From Myxococcales bacterium (GTDB lineage Bacteria > Myxococcota_A > UBA9042 > PHBI01 > JAAZYN01), in NCBI GenBank assembly GCA_014239625.1, contig JAAZYN010000137.1, positions 1-7,844 of the forward strand: a DNA stretch of 7,844 bases, given 5' to 3'. The translations under genes were made by a program, and so were the position numbers. The notes beneath the pieces are model-generated. The model did no database searches. It was not told the origin of the DNA and saw only the letters and a list, made by a program, of their open reading frames with translations. Positions 4,818-7,844 of this stretch are shown in pieces (position 1 is the first letter of the stretch; every line of letters starts with the position of its first letter).

Positions 4818-7364
4818 CTATGAGCCGATCCGGTCCATCTCGATGATGGCTCCCGCTGGCGCCGTGTCGTCGGTGAGGTCGATGCGCGCGTGCACCGCCC
4901 AGAGGTTGTCGCCCTCTGGGTCGACCAACACCTGCATCACCGTCCACGTGTGCCGCCCGTCCTCCTGAATCCGGGTCTTGTCGGTCATGCGCGCGGAGTG
5001 ATCGAACACCAGCCCCTCGTACTCCTCCAGGAAGGGCTGCAGGGCGGCCTCGAAGCGATCCGGTGGCCAGCTGTCGCCCGGAACCTGGCGCACGCGCTTG
5101 GACGCAGCCTCGTAGTCTCCGGTGGCCAGCGCTTTGACCAGCAGATGGAGTTCAGAGCGGACGCGGGCGTGAAATGTGCGCGCGTCGCGGGAGATGTCGT
5201 AGGGCTGCGCGCCGTCGCCGTCGCCGTCTTGGCCGCCATCGCCGAGCATCATGCGCTCCCAGGCCTCGACCAGGCTCGAGTCGACGTGCTGTAGCGTGGT
5301 CCGCAGAAAGGCGATGATGTCGGTGACCGCATCGTCCTGAAATGACTCCGGGACGCTCTGCACCAGCGCCTTGTAGCCTTCGCTGAGGTAGCGCAGCAGC
5401 ACCCCCTCCATGCGTTCCAGCCCGAGCTCTTTGACGTACTCGTTGAATGCGCTGAAGCGCTCGAACATGTCGCGCAGCACCGACTTGGGCCGGATGTTGC
5501 GCTCGCCCACCCACGGGTGGGCTTCGGTGAACGCGTTGAAGGTGCGGTAGATGAAGTCCGCCTTGGGCTTGTCCCAGGTGACCTTGTCGAGGCGCTCCAT
5601 CCGCTCGTCGTACTCCACACCCGCCGCTTTCATCTCCCAGACCAGCGCGTCTTTCTTCTTTTTGACCTGCTGGAACAGGATAGCGCGGGGATGCTCCAAG
5701 ATGGACTCCACCACCGACACCAGGTCCAGCGCATAGGTCGGCGCGTCGCGGTCGAGCTGCTCGAGGGCTTCGAGGAGATACAGGGACAAGGTGTGGTTGA
5801 GCGAGAAGTCCTCTTGCAGCTCACCGGACACCCGAACCCGGCTGCCCCGGCCTCCATCTCGGCGGACGACCTCGAGGACACCGCCCGCCACCAGCGCCTT
5901 GAATTGACTCCGCGCCCGGCGACGCAGGCGCCGCTTGGAGCCCTCGTGCTGATGGCTGCGCCCGATCAGCTCGACCAACAAGCCATAGCCGCCGGCGCGG
6001 GGCAGCGGGTCGCGCCGCATCAGGTTCAAGAGCATCCCGTGGCTGACATCGAAGACCGACGCCAACCGCTCGGCCTCGTTGCCTCTGAGCTGCTCGAGCG
6101 TCGCCTCGTTCCACGGCTTGTAGCCGCGAGTGGGCGGCTGCTTCCTCACGAACTTCTTCTTCTTGCCCACCGCGCTGGCCGCCTTGATGGCGGCGCGCTT
6201 GTTCTCGATGACGTGCTCGGGAGCCTGAACCACGATGAAGCCCTGATCGTCATAGCCTTTCCGACCGGCGCGGCCAGCGATCTGCTTGAAGTCGCGGACG
6301 CTCAGCACACGCACCTGCTCGCCGTCGAACTTGCACAGCTTGGTGAAGAGCACGGTACGAATGGGGACGTTCACCCCGACGCCGAGGGTGTCGGTACCGC
6401 AGATCACCTTCAGCAGCCCCCTCTGGGAGAGCTGCTCGACCATGAACCGGTACTTGGGCAACAGGCCTCCGTGATGGATGCCGATGCCGTGGCGCACAAA
6501 CTTCTGAACGTCCTTGCCGTAGGGGGTGTCAAACGGACGACCACGGAGGGCACGCGCGATCTCCGCCTTCTCCTCTTTGGTGCAGAAGTTGGTGCTCATC
6601 AGGTTCTGCGCTTGCTCGGCGCACGCTCGTTGGGTGAAGTTGACCTGATAGACAGGCGCGCGGTTGCTCTTCACCAGGGCGTCGAGGGTCTCGTGCACCG
6701 GCGTCTCGGCGTATGTGAACTCGAGCGGGACCGGGCGCTGATCCGACGACACCACGGCGACCGACTGCCCGGTCAACGCCTCGATCCCCTCCTCGACCAG
6801 GCGCGTCTCCCCCAGCGTCGCCGACATGAGCAAGAACCGGGCTCTGGGCAGGGTCAGCAGGGGGATCTGCCAGGCGCTCCCCCGATCGCGGTCCGAGTAA
6901 TAGTGGAACTCGTCCATCACCACGTCGTCGACGTCCGCCGAGGCCCCCTCACGAAGCGCAATGTTCGCCAAAATCTCGGCGGTGCAACACAGGATGGGCG
7001 CGTCGCGGTTGATCGACGAATCGCCCGTCATCATGCCCACGTTTTCGGGTGAAAAGTCCTCGCAGAGTTTGAAGAACTTCTCGCTGACCAGGGCCTTGAT
7101 GGGGGAGGTGTAAAACGAGCGTCGACCCAGCGCGAGAGACCGAAAATGCATCGCCGTCGCGACCAGCGACTTTCCCGACCCGGTGGGGGTCTTCAAGATG
7201 ACGTGCCGCCCCGACATCAGCTCCAAGACGGCCTCTTCCTGGGCGGGGTAGAGCTCGATGTCCTGGTCGAAGACCCACTCCAAGAACAGCTCGAGTAGAT
7301 CGTCGGAGGTGGCCACCCCACCCTCCGGGATGCGCGCGGTCAGGTTGATTTCGGCCTCGTTCAC
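4818..7364 (-). CDS. DUF3516-family superfamily 2 (Ski2/HelY-like) RNA helicase
   Basis: An 848-residue ATP-dependent helicase, probably acting on RNA in the cytoplasm; the substrate is not known. The motifs are complete: Q-like YPAQEEAV (39-46), Walker A TPTGSGKS (59-66), Ia SPIKALVSEKF (87-97), DEFH (151-154), SAT (181-183), VNFTQ (241-245), GTDTLGVGVNVP (323-334) and QIAGRAGRKG (361-370). A basic stretch KKKKFVRKQ (401-409) leads into the C-terminal DUF3516 region (about 410-840), interrupted by a Gly/Asp low-complexity insert (about 708-720). The arrangement and length match full-length DUF3516 helicases, known mainly from actinobacteria. I chose GTG 7364: GGAG lies 6 bases upstream and the protein then begins just before the helicase core, as in relatives. 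In-frame ATGs at 7523 and 7553 lack a good Shine-Dalgarno; the latter lies in repeat copy E, and the extra residues (AGG ATA CCA codons, Gly/Arg-rich) look non-coding. An ATG 7523 start (901 residues) cannot be excluded. Confidence 0.92.
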   Translation of the reverse strand: MNEAEINLTARIPEGGVATSDDLLELFLEWVFDQDIELYPAQEEAVLELMSGRHVILKTPTGSGKSLVATAMHFRSLALGRRSFYTSPIKALVSEKFFKLCEDFSPENVGMMTGDSSINRDAPILCCTAEILANIALREGASADVDDVVMDEFHYYSDRDRGSAWQIPLLTLPRARFLLMSATLGETRLVEEGIEALTGQSVAVVSSDQRPVPLEFTYAETPVHETLDALVKSNRAPVYQVNFTQRACAEQAQNLMSTNFCTKEEKAEIARALRGRPFDTPYGKDVQKFVRHGIGIHHGGLLPKYRFMVEQLSQRGLLKVICGTDTLGVGVNVPIRTVLFTKLCKFDGEQVRVLSVRDFKQIAGRAGRKGYDDQGFIVVQAPEHVIENKRAAIKAASAVGKKKKFVRKQPPTRGYKPWNEATLEQLRGNEAERLASVFDVSHGMLLNLMRRDPLPRAGGYGLLVELIGRSHQHEGSKRRLRRRARSQFKALVAGGVLEVVRRDGGRGSRVRVSGELQEDFSLNHTLSLYLLEALEQLDRDAPTYALDLVSVVESILEHPRAILFQQVKKKKDALVWEMKAAGVEYDERMERLDKVTWDKPKADFIYRTFNAFTEAHPWVGERNIRPKSVLRDMFERFSAFNEYVKELGLERMEGVLLRYLSEGYKALVQSVPESFQDDAVTDIIAFLRTTLQHVDSSLVEAWERMMLGDGGQDGDGDGAQPYDISRDARTFHARVRSELHLLVKALATGDYEAASKRVRQVPGDSWPPDRFEAALQPFLEEYEGLVFDHSARMTDKTRIQEDGRHTWTVMQVLVDPEGDNLWAVHARIDLTDDTAPAGAIIEMDRIGS

Positions 7365-7370
7365 CCAAAA

Positions 7371-7374
7371 CTCC
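7371..7374 (-). promoter_or_regulatory. Ribosome binding site supporting the GTG start of the helicase
   Basis: GGAG on the minus strand (within CCGGAG), separated by TTTTGG from the GTG at 7364. Spacing is normal. The candidate ATGs further upstream have only GGA-type remnants. Confidence 0.55.
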
Positions 7375-7536
7375 GGTCGGTCGGTGGACCCTGGTATCCT
7401 GGAACCGCGCGTTGACGTCGACTTGTTCGTCCAGACGATGCGTTGTTCGAGCTCCGGCCCGCCGCCGGCAGGCCCTCGCCCTCGCGCTGGAGCGGCCCGC
7501 TCGAGGGAGCGGTCAAGGTACATCGTTTCCAGGACA

Positions 7537-7590
7537 CCACCCGGATTATTCATGGCGCCGCGATCGAAGCCAAGCCGGCGTAGTGCTGAC
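7537..7590 (-). repeat. Dispersed repeat, divergent inverted copy (copy E)
   Basis: Read on the minus strand it starts GTCAGCACTACG and ends with ATGAATAATCCGGGTGG, the same order and nearly the same spacing (37 versus 38 bases from GTCA to the ATG) as copies A and B. The middle has drifted and the GCTGC/GCAGC stem is not kept. Its core ATG (7553) is in frame with the helicase and would give MNNPGGV, which explains why a simple longest-ORF call would extend the helicase into repeat DNA. It faces away from copy D. Confidence 0.55.
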
Positions 7591-7655
7591 AAGGGTGGCG
7601 CGGGCCGGGGGCGTGTGGCGTCGTAGTTCCACGAACGCCGAGCCGGCCGAGGGGA

Positions 7656-7709
7656 GGCAGCGCCTGTCAACGCTGCAGAGCGCAGCCGCAGCGACATGAA
7701 TCATCCGGG
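7656..7709 (+). repeat. Dispersed repeat, shortened copy (copy D)
   Basis: The first 21 bases match the 5' part of copy B at 15 positions, with GTCAACGCTGC matching copy A at 10 of 11. After a shortened loop (5 instead of 12 bases between GCTGC and GCAGC) the last 28 bases match copy A at 24 positions, ending with CATGAATCATCCGGG. The GCTGC/GCAGC arms are kept while the sequence between them changed, which suggests that folding matters. The core ATG reads MNHPGWPG and then a stop. Confidence 0.7.
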
Positions 7710-7728
7710 TTGGCCCGGATGATTCATG
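7695..7728. repeat. Perfect 15-bp hairpin built on the repeat core
   Basis: CATGAATCATCCGGG (7695-7709), loop TTGG, then CCCGGATGATTCATG (7714-7728): all 15 positions pair. The left arm is the 3' core of copy D; the right arm is the same core on the opposite strand, so two repeat ends meet head to head. Copies A and B carry only one arm. It would fold strongly in RNA or single-stranded DNA. No T-tract follows on either strand, so an intrinsic terminator is not supported. It could be a REP/BIME-like element, a protein-binding palindrome or a transposition end. Confidence 0.85.
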
Positions 7729-7844
7729 AACTTCGAGCGACACGTGCTGCTCCTCGGCTTGAGCGAGCACGCCGTGACAGCGCCGCAGCTCCCAAAGCGT
7801 GAGCCGAAGTCTGGGCAGGCGCTCCGAGCGCGTGCTCGCTTCCG
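7729..7844. other. Right edge: no assignable gene
   Basis: Both strands are open here. On the plus strand a frame runs from the ATG at 7726, inside the hairpin, to the window end (MNFERHVLLLGLSEHAV and onward, 39 codons) with no stop and no good Shine-Dalgarno. On the minus strand a frame enters from the edge and ends at 7546 after crossing the hairpin and repeat copies D and E. GC at third positions is similarly high in both, so neither can be preferred. One could be the end or start of a neighbouring gene. Confidence 0.35.

Larger units (their letters stand above)
7365..7655. other. Upstream region of the helicase gene
   Basis: The helicase frame remains open through this region, but codon use and composition deteriorate upstream of 7364. 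The presumed promoter and leader of the helicase gene lie here. No clear -35/-10 pair was found; GGATAC on the minus strand near 7400 is only a weak -10 resemblance. Repeat copy E occupies 7537-7590. No other gene is supported. Confidence 0.45.

Noticed and set aside
5517..7052. A 511-codon plus-strand open frame antisense to the helicase gene
   Set aside because: The composition (His, Arg, Leu, Asp-rich) is a mirror of the helicase codons, with no start signal or domain. The helicase on the other strand is unmistakable.
7365..7697. Helicase start at ATG 7697, 7553 or 7523
   Set aside because: 7697 and 7553 lie in repeat sequence and have no Shine-Dalgarno. The added residues are low-complexity with rare codons. 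7523 remains a weaker alternative.
1..7844. CRISPR array, tRNA, rRNA, phage or toxin-antitoxin module
   Set aside because: The repeats are too few, too far apart and in mixed orientation for a CRISPR array. No cloverleaf, ribosomal sequence, integrase or toxin-antitoxin pair was recognised.

Overview
The window is a GC-rich stretch of a bacterial chromosome with three large genes separated by unusually roomy, repeat-bearing gaps. The best clue to the host is the surface protein at 2687-4603. Its C-terminus (an SGCS motif, a short hydrophobic helix, then RVRRR) looks like a MYXO-CTERM sorting signal, which points to Myxococcota (former Deltaproteobacteria). High GC, GTG starts and the helicase family fit that. 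The assignment is inference; the window holds no rRNA or other marker gene.

Layout. (1) 1-356: a gene-poor flank with two copies of a dispersed repeat (A at 1-54, a 5' fragment C at 304-337). (2) 357-2159, minus strand: a complete 600-residue long-chain acyl-CoA synthetase. (3) 2160-2686: a 527-bp divergent intergenic region with two candidate inverted-repeat operators and a third repeat copy (B), which matches copy A at 52 of 54 positions. (4) 2687-4603, plus strand: a secreted multidomain protein. It has a signal peptide, an M15/VanY-type zinc D,D-carboxypeptidase domain, three SLH repeats with paired cysteines, two thrombospondin-type-1-like modules, an Asp/Ala/Pro/Gly/Ser linker and the sorting tail. 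(5) 4604-4817: a convergent gap with a GC-rich hairpin. (6) 4818-7364, minus strand: a complete DUF3516-type superfamily 2 (Ski2/HelY-like) helicase. (7) 7365-7844: a gap with two more repeat copies in divergent orientation (E minus, D plus) and a perfect 15-bp hairpin.

The three genes do not form an operon: the first two are divergent and the last two convergent. Their roles (lipid activation, cell-wall/surface, RNA or DNA helicase) do not suggest one pathway. The most distinctive feature is the repeat family. Its conserved 3' core is an ATG-containing block of the type CATGAAnCATCCGGG, and in two copies this ATG is in frame with the downstream gene, so automatic start calling could pull repeat sequence into the protein N-termini. 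I chose starts further downstream (GTG 2687, GTG 7364) on Shine-Dalgarno, signal-peptide and family-length grounds.

I see no tRNA, rRNA, CRISPR array, integrase, transposase or defence cluster in this window.
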